Assembly (NCBI GenBank): GCA_910583895.1
Contig: CAJTYJ010000001.1
Span: forward strand, 62,001-126,000
Reading direction: 5' to 3'
DNA: 64,000 bases
Origin: an uncultured Lachnospiraceae bacterium
Lineage (GTDB): Bacteria; Bacillota; Clostridia; Lachnospirales; Lachnospiraceae
Shown: positions 25,145 to 33,914 of the stretch, piece after piece
Numbering within the stretch: position 1 is the stretch's first letter
Layout of the letters: every line of letters starts with the position of its first letter
Position numbers and translations under genes: made by a program
Notes under the pieces: model-generated
The model's database searches: none
What the model saw: the letters and a program-made list of their open reading frames with translations, nothing else
Told to the model about the DNA's origin: nothing

Positions 25145-26058
25145 ACATGCACCTCCAAAAGGGTGAGAATCAGGGCCATACGCACATAGACTCCGTACTG
25201 CACCTGACGGAAATAGGCAGCTCTGGGATCTTTGTCCACTTCCACGGCGATCTCATTGACCCGGGGAAGGGGATGCATGACGATCATGTCCTCCTTGGCC
25301 AGCCGCATCTTCTTGTTGTTCAATATGTAGAAATCCTTCAGCCGGATATAGTCTTCTTCATTGAAGAAACGTTCCCTCTGCACCCGGGTCATATAGAGAA
25401 TGTCCAGCTGGGACATCACATCCTCAATGCGCTCCACTTCCTTGTAGGGGATCTGCTGGGCTTCCAGGACATCTTCTTTGATATAGCCCGGGATCTTTAA
25501 TTCTTCCGGGGAGATAAAGATAAAAGTAACGCCCTCGTAGCGTGCCAGAGCCCGGACCAGGGAGTGTACGGTCCGGCCGAATTTCAGATCGCCGCACAGT
25601 CCGATGACAAGATGATCAAGCCGTCCTTTCAGGGAACGGATGGTAAGAAGATCGGTTAAGGTCTGGGTGGGATGCTGATGTCCGCCGTCACCGGCGTTGA
25701 TCACGGGAATCGAAGAAACGGCGCTGGCCACCATAGGAGCACCTTCTTTGGGATGACGCATGGCACAGATGTCAGCGTAACAGGAAACCATTCGAATGGT
25801 GTCGGAAACACTTTCTCCCTTTGCAGCAGAACTGCTGGCCGCGGAAGAAAAACCGAAAATATTGCCGCCTAAATTCATCATGGCAGCTTCAAAACTGAGG
25901 CGGGTTCTGGTACTTGGCTCATAGAACAAAGTGGCAAGTTTTTTCCCGTCACATGCATGTGCATACTTCTGGGGATGCATCTCTATGTCATCAGCCAGAT
26001 CAAGAAGCTGGTCCAGCTCTTCCACAGAGAAGTCCAGAGGACTCATCAAATGTCTCAT
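25138..26058 (-). CDS. pyrB: Aspartate carbamoyltransferase catalytic chain
   Basis: The 306-residue enzyme joins carbamoyl phosphate and aspartate in the first committed step of pyrimidine synthesis. The carbamoyl-phosphate loop FYEPSTRTRLSFE, the GDGGHQHPTQ segment and the MHPLPR motif are all present. The start has AGGAGG seven bases upstream. A short open frame with its own strong binding site runs across the start codon and may couple or limit translation. Confidence 0.97.
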   Translation of the reverse strand: MRHLMSPLDFSVEELDQLLDLADDIEMHPQKYAHACDGKKLATLFYEPSTRTRLSFEAAMMNLGGNIFGFSSAASSSAAKGESVSDTIRMVSCYADICAMRHPKEGAPMVASAVSSIPVINAGDGGHQHPTQTLTDLLTIRSLKGRLDHLVIGLCGDLKFGRTVHSLVRALARYEGVTFIFISPEELKIPGYIKEDVLEAQQIPYKEVERIEDVMSQLDILYMTRVQRERFFNEEDYIRLKDFYILNNKKMRLAKEDMIVMHPLPRVNEIAVEVDKDPRAAYFRQVQYGVYVRMALILTLLEVHVC

Positions 26059-26158
26059 ACATACCTCCTATTTGAAATCGTTGCGCGCTAGCACTAAAGG
26101 GTAAGGCCGCTTTGACACATCTTGAACGAGAGAAATTTTTATTCGAAAGGACACTCAT
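26000..26158 (-). CDS. Possible leader peptide overlapping the pyrB start
   Basis: A 52-codon frame begins at ATG 26158 with GGGAGGA six bases upstream, and ends 59 bases inside pyrB in another frame. The pyrB binding site lies inside this frame. The region around its start can fold (AAAGG-CTCA with TGAG...CCTTT), placing its binding site in the loop. This layout could let pyrimidine supply affect pyrB translation, but the peptide may equally be incidental. No homologue is recognised. Confidence 0.35.
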   Translation of the reverse strand: MSVLSNKNFSRSRCVKAALPFSASAQRFQIGGMYETFDESSGLLCGRAGPAS

Positions 26159-26387
26159 AAGAGTTCCTCCCGTGAGCCTTTGCGACGTTACTGTCCGGCA
26201 GAAATCATTTTTAAAAGCACTTGACATTTCTTAGCCGGACGATCATAGTACTGCTTCCGCCCATGAAATGCCCGCTGACTGGAAGCACACTCCGACGTGT
26301 TGGGCATCGGAATCTCTTCCCGGGCATATCACAGGCAATAGCTGTGGGTTATCACTATGAACAGGATACACGATATGCAGAAAAAAT
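26159..26387. other. Leader/promoter region upstream of pyrBI
   Basis: No gene is supported here. On the minus strand a -10-like TATGAT (plus-strand 26242-26247) lies upstream of the leader frame, without a convincing -35. On the plus strand TTGACA (26221-26226) and CATAGT (26244-26249) are 17 bases apart, but no plus-strand gene follows for 690 bases. Confidence 0.35.
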
Positions 26388-26792
26388 TCAACTTGTTTCT
26401 GTCAAAATATTCTTTATCAAAATTTTCTCAAACAAGAGTCCTGTCAAAAACCAGACCGGAGCGTAGTCCAGCCGGATGACGCTCTGAACATGATAGGGAC
26501 TGCGGCTGTAGTCCCAGGGACAGAGATCTTTGCGTTTCAGCAGGGTGCCGCTTATATATTCTCCCAGGAAAATACAGCACATATAGAGGAAGCCCCGAAG
26601 AAAAAGAGAGGCGTTTTTCATCCGCCGCATGACAGGAGCCAAAAAGGCGGCGCTGCCATAGATGGGGAACATCCAAAGAGAGGATCTGCCCACCAGTTTT
26701 AAATTGCGTACACGAAAGGCATGCAGGCCGGTCCAGAAGATTTCCAGGGCCCATCCAATCATTCCGCATCGAAGGAAATTTTGTCTCATCAT
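26388..26792 (-). CDS. Small CmpB-like membrane protein
   Basis: The 134-residue protein has three to four hydrophobic segments and resembles proteins annotated as putative ABC transporter type IV permease (CmpB family). Features that fit are GWALEIFWTG, MFPIYGSAAF, a WDYS motif and the C-terminal VIRLDYAPVWFLTGLLFE. Function is not known for the family. No clear ribosome binding site precedes the ATG at 26792, so the start is uncertain. Confidence 0.6.
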   Translation of the reverse strand: MMRQNFLRCGMIGWALEIFWTGLHAFRVRNLKLVGRSSLWMFPIYGSAAFLAPVMRRMKNASLFLRGFLYMCCIFLGEYISGTLLKRKDLCPWDYSRSPYHVQSVIRLDYAPVWFLTGLLFEKILIKNILTETS

Positions 26793-26821
26793 GCAGGTTA
26801 GTATGAAAGAAATACAGAAAA

Positions 26822-26849
26822 ATTATACGCCGCCGGGGAAAAAGACGAA
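26822..26849 (-). promoter_or_regulatory. Possible minus-strand promoter of the CmpB-like gene
   Basis: A perfect -10 (TATAAT on the minus strand, 26822-26827) is preceded at 16 bases by TTCGTC, a weak -35. The leader would be about 25 bases. Confidence 0.4.
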
Positions 26850-26851
26850 GC

Positions 26852-26880
26852 TTGAAAGCGCGGCTTTCTTATGATATGAT
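26852..26880 (+). promoter_or_regulatory. Promoter of folC
   Basis: TTGAAA (26852-26857) and TATGAT (26875-26880) are separated by exactly 17 bases and point to the gene at 26939. A short GCCC-TTTT-GGGC hairpin lies in the leader after a purine-rich AAAGGAAGG. Confidence 0.65.
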
Positions 26881-26938
26881 TTGATATACGATTTGCAAAA
26901 CGAGAAAGGAAGGCCCTTTTGGGCGCAGTGAATAAAAC

Positions 26939-28231
26939 ATGACCTACGAACAGGCAAAAAGCTTTCTGGAGGAATGCAATCAGTATGCGGGAGAATTGAC
27001 GCTTCAGCCTCTAAAAGAGATGTTAAGGCGTCTTGGCAATCCGCAGGATCAGCTTTCCTTTGTACATATTGCAGGGACCAATGGGAAGGGGTCCGTGCTG
27101 GCTTTGGTTTCCACGGTTTTGAAAGAGGCCGGGTACCGGGTGGGAAGATACATCTCTCCTACGATCTTTGGCTACCGGGAACGGATTCAGGTGAACGAAC
27201 AATATATCTCCCGGGAGGACCTGGTGCGTCTGACAGAGCGGATCCGGGAAACCGGGCAGCAGATGCTTGCAGAGGGCCTTTGGCATCCCACCATGTTTGA
27301 GGCGGAAACAGCCCTGGCATTTTTGTATTTTGCAGAGCAGCAGTGTGATCTGGTGGTGCTGGAGACCGGGATGGGCGGCCGGACAGACGCCACCAACGTG
27401 ATCCGGCATACGGTGGCGGCCGTGCTGGCCTCCATCAGCATGGACCATATGGGATTTCTGGGCGATACCCTTGCCGAGATTGCGGACAACAAAGCAGGGA
27501 TCATCAAGCCCGGCTGTACGGTTGTGACCATCAAGCAGGAACCGGAGGCGGAAGCGGCTATCCGGAAGCAGGCATCTGTGTGCGGATGTCCGGTGGTGAC
27601 GGCAGACGGCGGACTGGCTGTAAACCGAAAAAGAGGACTGTTTTCTCAGACGTTTGACTATCAGGAATGGAAGGAAGTAAAGATCCCCCTTTCCGGCGAA
27701 TACCAGTTCACCAACGGGGTGCTGGCGCTGAAAGTGCTTGAGGTGCTGAAAAACAAAGGATACCGGCTGTCTGAGGAGACGGTCAGAAAGGGATTCCAAA
27801 AGACGGTCTGGACTGGCCGCTTTACTGTGATTGCCAAGGATCCCTGTGTGATCGTGGACGGCGCCCATAACCGGGATGCGGCACAGAAGCTTGCAGAGAC
27901 GCTGGATCAGTATCTAAAGGGCAGAAGGCTGATTTATATTATGGGAGTGCTGGCGGACAAGGAGTATGATAAAGTGATCGAAAAGACCGCATCCTATGCG
28001 TCGGAAGTGATCACCGTGATGACGCCGGACAATGTAAGGGCACTTCCGGCCAAAGATCTGGCAGAGGCGGTGAAGAAGTACAATCCCCATGTGCAGGCGG
28101 CACAGAGCATAGAGGATGCGGTGGAGCGGGCGTATGAGCTGGCGGGAAAAGAAGATGTGATCCTGGCCTTTGGCTCGCTTTCCTATCTGGGAGAGCTGAT
28201 TCGGGTGCTGCAGGAAAGAACTGCAAAGTAA
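26939..28231 (+). CDS. folC: Folylpolyglutamate synthase / dihydrofolate synthase
   Basis: The 430-residue ligase adds glutamate to folates and may also make dihydrofolate from dihydropteroate. The Mur-ligase-like P-loop HIAGTNGKGSV (about residue 42) is present, with ETGMGGRTDATN, SMDHMGFLG and the C-terminal VDGAHN motif. The start codon lacks an adjacent strong binding site; the purine-rich AAAGGAAGG is 27 bases upstream, beyond a small hairpin. The next gene, pheA, follows 61 bases downstream. Confidence 0.93.
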   Translation: MTYEQAKSFLEECNQYAGELTLQPLKEMLRRLGNPQDQLSFVHIAGTNGKGSVLALVSTVLKEAGYRVGRYISPTIFGYRERIQVNEQYISREDLVRLTERIRETGQQMLAEGLWHPTMFEAETALAFLYFAEQQCDLVVLETGMGGRTDATNVIRHTVAAVLASISMDHMGFLGDTLAEIADNKAGIIKPGCTVVTIKQEPEAEAAIRKQASVCGCPVVTADGGLAVNRKRGLFSQTFDYQEWKEVKIPLSGEYQFTNGVLALKVLEVLKNKGYRLSEETVRKGFQKTVWTGRFTVIAKDPCVIVDGAHNRDAAQKLAETLDQYLKGRRLIYIMGVLADKEYDKVIEKTASYASEVITVMTPDNVRALPAKDLAEAVKKYNPHVQAAQSIEDAVERAYELAGKEDVILAFGSLSYLGELIRVLQERTAK

Positions 28232-28292
28232 AAAAGGAACGTGTTTTCATAAGGTTTTGTGTCCGGGCGAAGTGAAAGGAATGGAGATAAAG

Positions 28293-29420
28293 ATGACAAA
28301 TTTACTGGAACTTAGGGATCAGATTGATGTAATTGACCGAAAGATCGTGCGTTTGTTTGAGGAGCGCATGGAGATCTGCAGGCAGGTGGCCGAGTACAAG
28401 ATTGCCAGCGGGAAAAAGGTGTTGGACCGGCAGCGGGAGATGGAGAAGCTTCAGGTTCTGGGGGAACTTGCCGGCAATGATTTTAACCGTCACGGGGTGC
28501 AGGAGCTGTTTCAGCAGATTATGTCCATGAGCCGGAAGCTGCAGTATCAGATGCTGGCCCGGGAGGGCGTGTCAGGGAGCCTGCCATTTACACAGATCGA
28601 GAAGATTGACCGGAAAAACTGCCGGGTGGTCTATCAGGGTGTGGAGGGGGCCTACCAGCATGAGGCGGCGCTTCAGTACTTTGGAGAAGATGTGAATATC
28701 TTCCATATGGAGAGCTTCAGAGGGTGCATGGAGGCCATCAAAGAGGGGATGGCGGACTATGCGGTGCTGCCCATCGAGAATTCGTCTGCGGGAGAGGTGA
28801 GCGACATTTATGATCTTCTGGAAGAATTTGAAAATTTTATTGTGGGCGAGCAGATCTTAAAGATTGATCATGCGCTTCTTGGGGTTCCCGGGGCAGCGCT
28901 TTCGGATATCCGGACCGTCTACTCCCATCCACAGGCACTGATGCAGTGCTGCGTCTACCTGGAACAGCAGGGATGGAAGCAGGAGACCGTGGCCAACACG
29001 GCCATGGCGGCGGCCAAGGTGTCCGCGGACCAGGACAGATCCCAGGCAGCGATCGGAAGTGCGGCGGCGGCCAGGCATCACGGACTGGAAGTGCTGAAGG
29101 TGCCGCTGAACCACAACCGCCTCAATTCCACCCGCTTTATCATCGTCACCAACCGGAAGATGTATGCAAAAGATGCGAAAAAAGTCAGCATCTGCTTCGA
29201 ACTGCCTCATAAGAGCGGAAGCCTCTATAATATTCTGTCTCATATTATCTACAACGATCTGAATATGTGTAAGATTGAGTCCCGGCCTATTCCGGAGCAT
29301 AACTGGGAGTATCATTTTTTTGTGGACTTTGACGGCAATTTAAATGACAGCGCAGTCAAAAATGCCATCCGGGGCATCATGGAAGAAGCGGTGAACTTTA
29401 AGATTCTTGGGAACTATTAA
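28293..29420 (+). CDS. pheA: Bifunctional chorismate mutase / prephenate dehydratase
   Basis: The 375-residue P-protein makes phenylpyruvate from chorismate. An AroQ chorismate mutase domain (about 1-85) leads into a prephenate dehydratase domain (about 105-285) with PIENSSAGEV and the catalytic T-R-F of NSTRFIIV. The C-terminal ACT domain (about 295-370) has the phenylalanine-binding ESRP, so feedback inhibition is expected. The ATG at 28293 is chosen because GGAG lies six bases upstream; in-frame TTG 28257 and ATG 28281 fit less well. Its last 23 bases overlap the convergent PHP gene. Confidence 0.95.
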   Translation: MTNLLELRDQIDVIDRKIVRLFEERMEICRQVAEYKIASGKKVLDRQREMEKLQVLGELAGNDFNRHGVQELFQQIMSMSRKLQYQMLAREGVSGSLPFTQIEKIDRKNCRVVYQGVEGAYQHEAALQYFGEDVNIFHMESFRGCMEAIKEGMADYAVLPIENSSAGEVSDIYDLLEEFENFIVGEQILKIDHALLGVPGAALSDIRTVYSHPQALMQCCVYLEQQGWKQETVANTAMAAAKVSADQDRSQAAIGSAAAARHHGLEVLKVPLNHNRLNSTRFIIVTNRKMYAKDAKKVSICFELPHKSGSLYNILSHIIYNDLNMCKIESRPIPEHNWEYHFFVDFDGNLNDSAVKNAIRGIMEEAVNFKILGNY

Positions 29421-30267
29421 GGCGTTTTGCCTCTTTTAATCCTTCCAGCAGGGAGTAAGAAACCGACAGATTGGACCGTATGCCGGTTCCAAGGGCAATG
29501 TCCGGCTTGTTTTTGCCGTGAAAATCCGAGCCGCCGGTGATCAGAAGCCCGTGCTCCTCTGCCAGGGAACGACAAAAGGTTTCCTCCGCCCGGCGGTTCA
29601 GGACGTAGATGGCTTCGATACCCAGAAGGCCGTATTCTTTCAGTTCCTTGACCAGAAGGCAAAGCTGCTTTCGGGACAGTGCATATAAAAGCGGGTGGGC
29701 CAGCACGGGGATGCCCCCATGGGCCAGGATCAGGCGGATCGCGTCTTTTGGCGTCACTTCGGACTTGGGGACGAAGCAGGGGGCATGTTCGCCCAGATAT
29801 TTGTCAAAGGCGATGTTTTTCGTCGCTGCAAAGCCTTTTTCCACCAGCCAGGCAGCCATATGGGCACGGGTGATGACGGCTTTTGGAAACCTGTTTTGGA
29901 GGTCTTCCATAGAGAGGGGGCATCCGGTATACTCCTGGATGCGTGCGCACATCTTGTGGTTGCGCAGATCTCTGTCTTTTAAAAATTCCCGGAGTTTCTG
30001 TTGAAAGGAATCGGCCTCGTAATCCAGATAGTAGCCGAGTATGTGGATATCCCGGTGCAGCCAGCGGGTGGAAAATTCGATGCCGGGCACCACTTCCAGC
30101 TTTGTGCCTGCAGCGGCAAGGAGGGCTTCTCCGATGCCGCCTGTGGTGTCATGATCGGTGAGGGCGAAGGCGGACAGGCCGGTTTTCAAAGCCAGCTCCA
30201 CCAGTTCTTTGGGAGTCAGGGAGCCGTCGGAGTGGCAGGAGTGAACATGAAGATCTATGGTTTTCAT
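29398..30267 (-). CDS. PHP domain phosphoesterase (TrpH/YciV-like)
   Basis: The 289-residue protein has the PHP metal-binding motifs DLHVHSCHSDGS, LTDHDT, GIEFS and the C-terminal SDFHGKNKPDIALG. Relatives hydrolyse 3',5'-nucleoside bisphosphates or short oligonucleotides. AGGAGG lies eight bases before the ATG. The gene converges on pheA with a 23-base overlap and is divergent from the MATE gene. Confidence 0.9.
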   Translation of the reverse strand: MKTIDLHVHSCHSDGSLTPKELVELALKTGLSAFALTDHDTTGGIGEALLAAAGTKLEVVPGIEFSTRWLHRDIHILGYYLDYEADSFQQKLREFLKDRDLRNHKMCARIQEYTGCPLSMEDLQNRFPKAVITRAHMAAWLVEKGFAATKNIAFDKYLGEHAPCFVPKSEVTPKDAIRLILAHGGIPVLAHPLLYALSRKQLCLLVKELKEYGLLGIEAIYVLNRRAEETFCRSLAEEHGLLITGGSDFHGKNKPDIALGTGIRSNLSVSYSLLEGLKEAKRLNSSQES

Positions 30268-30327
30268 ACAGGAAACCTCCTAACTTTGGATTTTAACAGT
30301 TTTACTGACAGAAAGAGTATAACACAT

Positions 30328-31671
30328 ATGAAAGAATTTTTGAAAATCGTATTTGGTCTGGCCTTTCCCATCGCTTTGCAGAACCTGATCAACACGGCCG
30401 TGACGACTGCGGATGTGGTGATGCTGGGCAAGGTGGGAGAGACAGCGCTTTCCAGCGGATCGCTGGCCGGACAGATCCAGTTTGTCATGAGCCTGATGAT
30501 CTTCGGGATGACTTCCGGGGCTTCGGTTTTGACCGCCCAGTACTGGGGAAAGAAAGAGATCGGGACCATCGAGAAGGTATTCAGTATGACCCTTTGCTTT
30601 GCCGTGACGGCAGGCGTGCTCTTTTTCGCAGCTTCGGAGCTTTTTCCGGAACAGATCATGCATATCTTCTCCTCGGAACCGGAGGTCATAAAAGGAGGGG
30701 CGGCATATCTGCGGATTGTGGCACTCAGCTATCCGATGTCCGCTTTCTGTACAGGCTACCTGTATCTGATGCGCAGCATTGAGCGGGCGAAGATCGGAAC
30801 CGGGGTGTTTGCCTGTTCCCTTGTGCTCAATGTAGTCCTGAATGCAGTCTTTATCTTTGGACTTTTGGGAGCGCCGGCCATGGGAGTGCAAGGTGCGGCC
30901 CTGGCAACCCTTTTGTCCCGGTGTCTGGAATTTATACTGGTCGTGGGATATATGTGGAAGATCAACCGGCAGGTACGGATCCGAAGGGCCTATTTTTTCC
31001 GCTGGGATCCGCTGCTTCTGAAAGACTTCCTGGTGCTGTCCATTCCGGTGGTGCTCAATGAGACCCTCTGGGGGGCAGGCATGTCCGCCAACGCGGCGAT
31101 CCTGGGGCAGCTTGGAAGTCCGGCAGCGGCCGCCAACTCCGTGGTCCGTGTGATCCGGGAGCTTGTGATGGTCATGAGCGTGGGACTGTCCGCGGCCACC
31201 AGCGTGCTGGTGGGAAAGGCCATCGGTGAGAAAAGACTGGATGTGGCCCAGACATATGCCAGAAGGATGGTGTGTTTAAGCATCGGAATCACGTCCTGTG
31301 CCAGCGTGACCATGTTCTGCATGCGCGGCACCATTGCCGGAGCTTTGACGCTGGGACCGGTGGCAAAGGATTATCTGCTGTTTATGCTGGTGATCCTGGC
31401 GGTCTACAGTCTCTGCCAGTCGGTCAGCTGTCCGGTGATCGTCGGAGTCCTGCGGGCGGGAGGCGATACCAGGTTCGGGCTGATCTTAGAAGGGGGCAGT
31501 CTCTGGGCGGGCTCGATCCTGACCGGCTGGATCGGGGCTTTTGTGCTGCATCTGCCGGTGAAAGCGGTGTTTGTCCTGCTGATGATGGATGAATTCATCA
31601 AACTGCCCTTTGCGGCCTTCAGGTACCGGTCAAAAGTATGGCTGAAAGATGTGACAAGACAGCACATTTGA
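30328..31671 (+). CDS. MATE family multidrug/toxin exporter
   Basis: The 447-residue membrane protein has the two-bundle, twelve-helix layout of MATE exporters, with N-terminal GLAFPIALQNLINTAVTTADVVMLGKVG and the matching second half beginning FLVLSIPVVLNETLWGAG. It probably expels cationic drugs or metabolites by ion antiport. The frame is open further upstream, but the ATG at 30328 matches the family start. Only a weak purine run (GAAAGAG) precedes it. Confidence 0.9.
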   Translation: MKEFLKIVFGLAFPIALQNLINTAVTTADVVMLGKVGETALSSGSLAGQIQFVMSLMIFGMTSGASVLTAQYWGKKEIGTIEKVFSMTLCFAVTAGVLFFAASELFPEQIMHIFSSEPEVIKGGAAYLRIVALSYPMSAFCTGYLYLMRSIERAKIGTGVFACSLVLNVVLNAVFIFGLLGAPAMGVQGAALATLLSRCLEFILVVGYMWKINRQVRIRRAYFFRWDPLLLKDFLVLSIPVVLNETLWGAGMSANAAILGQLGSPAAAANSVVRVIRELVMVMSVGLSAATSVLVGKAIGEKRLDVAQTYARRMVCLSIGITSCASVTMFCMRGTIAGALTLGPVAKDYLLFMLVILAVYSLCQSVSCPVIVGVLRAGGDTRFGLILEGGSLWAGSILTGWIGAFVLHLPVKAVFVLLMMDEFIKLPFAAFRYRSKVWLKDVTRQHI

Positions 31672-31728
31672 TAGAATCAACAGCCCGGCAGGCTGCCTGC
31701 TGAAAAAAGAAGATCAGGCAGTTTATAA

Positions 31729-31799
31729 AAAACAGCATCTGTCCGAACGCACTCCCGGAAGGATTTTACGGAACGAAGTGAGGACGGATGCGGAACTTT
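31729..31799 (+). repeat. Family-1 leader element before malic enzyme
   Basis: AAAACAGC (31729-31736) opens a stem GCATCTGTCC (31735-31744) with GGACGGATGC (31782-31791), followed by GCGGAACTTT and, within three bases, AGGAGG. The loop holds CGGAAGGATTTTACGGAA, the same core as at 22577. A TATAAA just upstream (31724-31729) may be a -10. Confidence 0.82.
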
Positions 31800-31816
31800 A
31801 AGGAGGAGAAAAAAAG

Positions 31817-32992
31817 ATGGACTATGCAAAGGAATCATTGAGGCTTCACGGAGAGTGGAAAGGCAAGATTGAGGTGGTGGCAACGGTGCCGGTGGCGACC
31901 AAGGACGATCTGTCCCTGGCCTATACGCCGGGAGTGGCACAGCCCTGTCTGGAGATTCAAAAAGAGGTAGAGAAAAGCTATGAGCTGACCAGAAGACACA
32001 ATATGTGTCTGGTGGTGACGGACGGAAGCGCGGTGCTGGGACTTGGAGACATCGGACCGGAGGCCGGGATGCCGGTGATGGAAGGAAAGTGCGTGCTCTT
32101 TAAAGCGTTCGGGGATGTGGATGCATTTCCGCTGTGCATCAAGAGCAAAGATGTGGACGAGATTGTCAATACGATCTATCTGATCTCAGGAAGTTTCGGC
32201 GGAGTGAATCTGGAGGATATCTCAGCTCCCAGATGCTTTGAAATCGAGAAAAAATTAAAAGAAAAATGTGATATTCCCATCTTTCACGACGATCAGCACG
32301 GCACAGCCATCATCACGCTGGCAGGACTGACCAATGCGCTGAAAGTGGCAGGCAAGAAAAAAGAAGACGTAAAAGTGGTGGTAAACGGTGCCGGAGCAGC
32401 GGCCATCTCCATCACCAGGCTTCTTTTGACCGCCGGATTTGCAGACATCACCCTGTGTGACCGCAACGGCGCCATCTATGAAGGCCGGGAGGCAGGGATG
32501 AATCCGGTCAAAGAGGAGATGGCACGGCTTACCAACAAGGCAAAAAAAGCCGGTACGCTGGCGGATCTGTTAAAGGGTGCAGATGTGTTCATCGGAGTCA
32601 GTGCGCCCGGGATGGTGACCACAGAGATGGTAAAGACGATGAACAAAGATGCGATCATCTTTGCCTGTGCCAATCCAACCCCGGAGATTTTCCCGGACGA
32701 GGCGAAGGCAGGGGGAGCAAAAGTAGTCTCCACCGGCAGAAGCGATTTTCCGAATCAGATCAACAATGTTCTGGCGTTTCCGGGCATTTTCCGCGGCGCC
32801 TTTGACGTGCGGGCCAGCGATATCAACGATGAGATGAAGCTGGCAGCTGCAAAGGCATTGGCGGATCTGATTTCGGAGGAAGAGCTGAGTGAGGATTATA
32901 TTATTCCGAAAGCGTTTGATCCAAGAGTCGGAAAAGCGGTGGCGGCAGCTGTGGCAGAGGCGGCGAGAAAGACCGGGGTTGCACGGCTGTAA
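31817..32992 (+). CDS. Malic enzyme (malate dehydrogenase, oxaloacetate-decarboxylating)
   Basis: The 391-residue enzyme converts malate to pyruvate and CO2 with reduction of NAD(P). It is the short bacterial form. Seen are YTPGVAQPC with the catalytic Tyr, VTDGSAVLGLGDIGP, the metal-binding FHDDQHGTAI and the dinucleotide-binding VNGAGAAAISI. It stands alone, with a family-1 leader hairpin before its AGGAGG site. NAD versus NADP preference cannot be told. Confidence 0.95.
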   Translation: MDYAKESLRLHGEWKGKIEVVATVPVATKDDLSLAYTPGVAQPCLEIQKEVEKSYELTRRHNMCLVVTDGSAVLGLGDIGPEAGMPVMEGKCVLFKAFGDVDAFPLCIKSKDVDEIVNTIYLISGSFGGVNLEDISAPRCFEIEKKLKEKCDIPIFHDDQHGTAIITLAGLTNALKVAGKKKEDVKVVVNGAGAAAISITRLLLTAGFADITLCDRNGAIYEGREAGMNPVKEEMARLTNKAKKAGTLADLLKGADVFIGVSAPGMVTTEMVKTMNKDAIIFACANPTPEIFPDEAKAGGAKVVSTGRSDFPNQINNVLAFPGIFRGAFDVRASDINDEMKLAAAKALADLISEEELSEDYIIPKAFDPRVGKAVAAAVAEAARKTGVARL

Positions 32993-33012
32993 GAACATGC
33001 AGGACAGAAAAA

Positions 33013-33060
33013 AGCAAGGGAGGGTTTCCGGAAGGAAGCCGCTCACTTGCTTTCTTTTTT
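33013..33060. terminator. Terminator between malic enzyme and the GntR regulator
   Basis: AGCAAG (33013-33018) pairs with CTTGCT (33046-33051), and an inner GGTTTCC pairs with GGAAGCC. TTCTTTTTT follows on the plus side, and AAAAAA precedes it for the minus strand, so it can serve both convergent genes. Confidence 0.82.
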
Positions 33061-33765
33061 CAGCGAATTAAAATACAGCACCAGATTTTCGTAGGCGTAA
33101 TCCATATGTGCTTCCATGGTGGTCTCCATCAGATGCACATCGCCGTTTTTCATGGCTGTAAGCATGAGCTTGTGCTGCTCAAAAGAGTCAAAATTACGTC
33201 CGGGGACAGAGGCAGCGGTTAAAACCACATCCGTAGCTGTGCGCCATATGGCATCCAACGCACAGTAAAGAACATCATTTTGACATGCTTTTGCCAGGAT
33301 ACAGTGAAAATTCAGGTCTTCTTTTGTGTAGGCGTCAAAATCTTCCTGCGCAAGAAAACGTTCCATTCGTTCGATACTTTTTCCCAGTTCATCAATCGCT
33401 TCCTCGGTGGCCCGCTGTGTGGCAAGCTTGGAAATCTGCACTTCCAGCACGCGGCGGGCTTCTGCCGTCTGATGGAAATTGGACTTGTGGTGCAGCAGCA
33501 TGGAAGAGTACAGACTGTCATCGGCCGCTGCAGAGGGCACGGCATTTACATAAGTACCATCTCCGGGACGGATCGCCACGATACCGGTGAAAGCCAGTGC
33601 TTTCATAGCCTCCCGGATGGAGGTGCGGCTGACCCCAAACTGGTTCGCCAGTTCCCGTTCGCTGGGCAGGCGGGTATTTGGCTTGAGTTCGCCTGAACGT
33701 ATCATATTCATAAGCTGATCAATAATATCTTCAGCAATGGTTCTTTTGGTAAGCGGTTGTATCAT
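33043..33765 (-). CDS. GntR family (FadR subfamily) transcriptional regulator
   Basis: The 240-residue protein has an N-terminal winged helix (LPSERELANQFGVSRTSIREAMKAL, about 27-51) and a C-terminal FCD ligand domain with conserved histidines (LNFHCIL, FEQHKLML, MEAHMDYA). It is divergent from a TRAP transporter and an aldolase, so it probably represses them until a sugar-acid-like ligand appears. A TGGT-N3-ACCA operator lies just downstream of the TRAP promoter. The ATG at 33765 has AAGGG upstream and is preferred to the longer frame from 33810. Confidence 0.92.
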   Translation of the reverse strand: MIQPLTKRTIAEDIIDQLMNMIRSGELKPNTRLPSERELANQFGVSRTSIREAMKALAFTGIVAIRPGDGTYVNAVPSAAADDSLYSSMLLHHKSNFHQTAEARRVLEVQISKLATQRATEEAIDELGKSIERMERFLAQEDFDAYTKEDLNFHCILAKACQNDVLYCALDAIWRTATDVVLTAASVPGRNFDSFEQHKLMLTAMKNGDVHLMETTMEAHMDYAYENLVLYFNSLKKESK

Positions 33766-33781
33766 GACAGACCCTTCTGAG

Positions 33782-33850
33782 GTTATAATGGCACGGTTAA
33801 ACAGGTACAAGATTGACGATCATTATATCATAATAGATTCTTTAAGTCAA
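33782..33850 (-). promoter_or_regulatory. Two candidate promoters of the GntR gene
   Basis: On the minus strand TTGACT and TATAAT (plus coordinates 33845-33850 and 33822-33827) are 17 bases apart. A second pair, TTGTAC and TATAAC (33805-33810 and 33782-33787), is also 17 bases apart and closer to the gene. The first is the better match. Confidence 0.65.
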
Positions 33851-33873
33851 ATTGGCCGGGCGGCAACAATGAC

Positions 33874-33902
33874 TTGACAAAGAAGAAGAAAAACGATAAA
33901 AT
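33874..33902 (+). promoter_or_regulatory. Promoter of the TRAP transporter operon
   Basis: A consensus -35 TTGACA (33874-33879) and a -10 TAAAAT (33897-33902) are exactly 17 bases apart. Transcription would start near 33909, just before the operator. Confidence 0.82.
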
Positions 33903-33914
33903 GTAAACATAAAT

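Noticed and set aside
26159..26185. PyrR-type binding loop in the pyrB leader
   Set aside because: There is a partial likeness to the PyrR consensus, but it reads in the wrong sense and lacks the terminator/antiterminator set.
26221..26249. Plus-strand promoter TTGACA-17-CATAGT
   Set aside because: Good spacing, but no plus-strand gene or RNA candidate follows for about 690 bases; probably chance or antisense.
30293..30323. Promoter for the MATE gene (TTAACA ... TATAAC)
   Set aside because: Spacing is 19 bases and transcription would start at or after the start codon.
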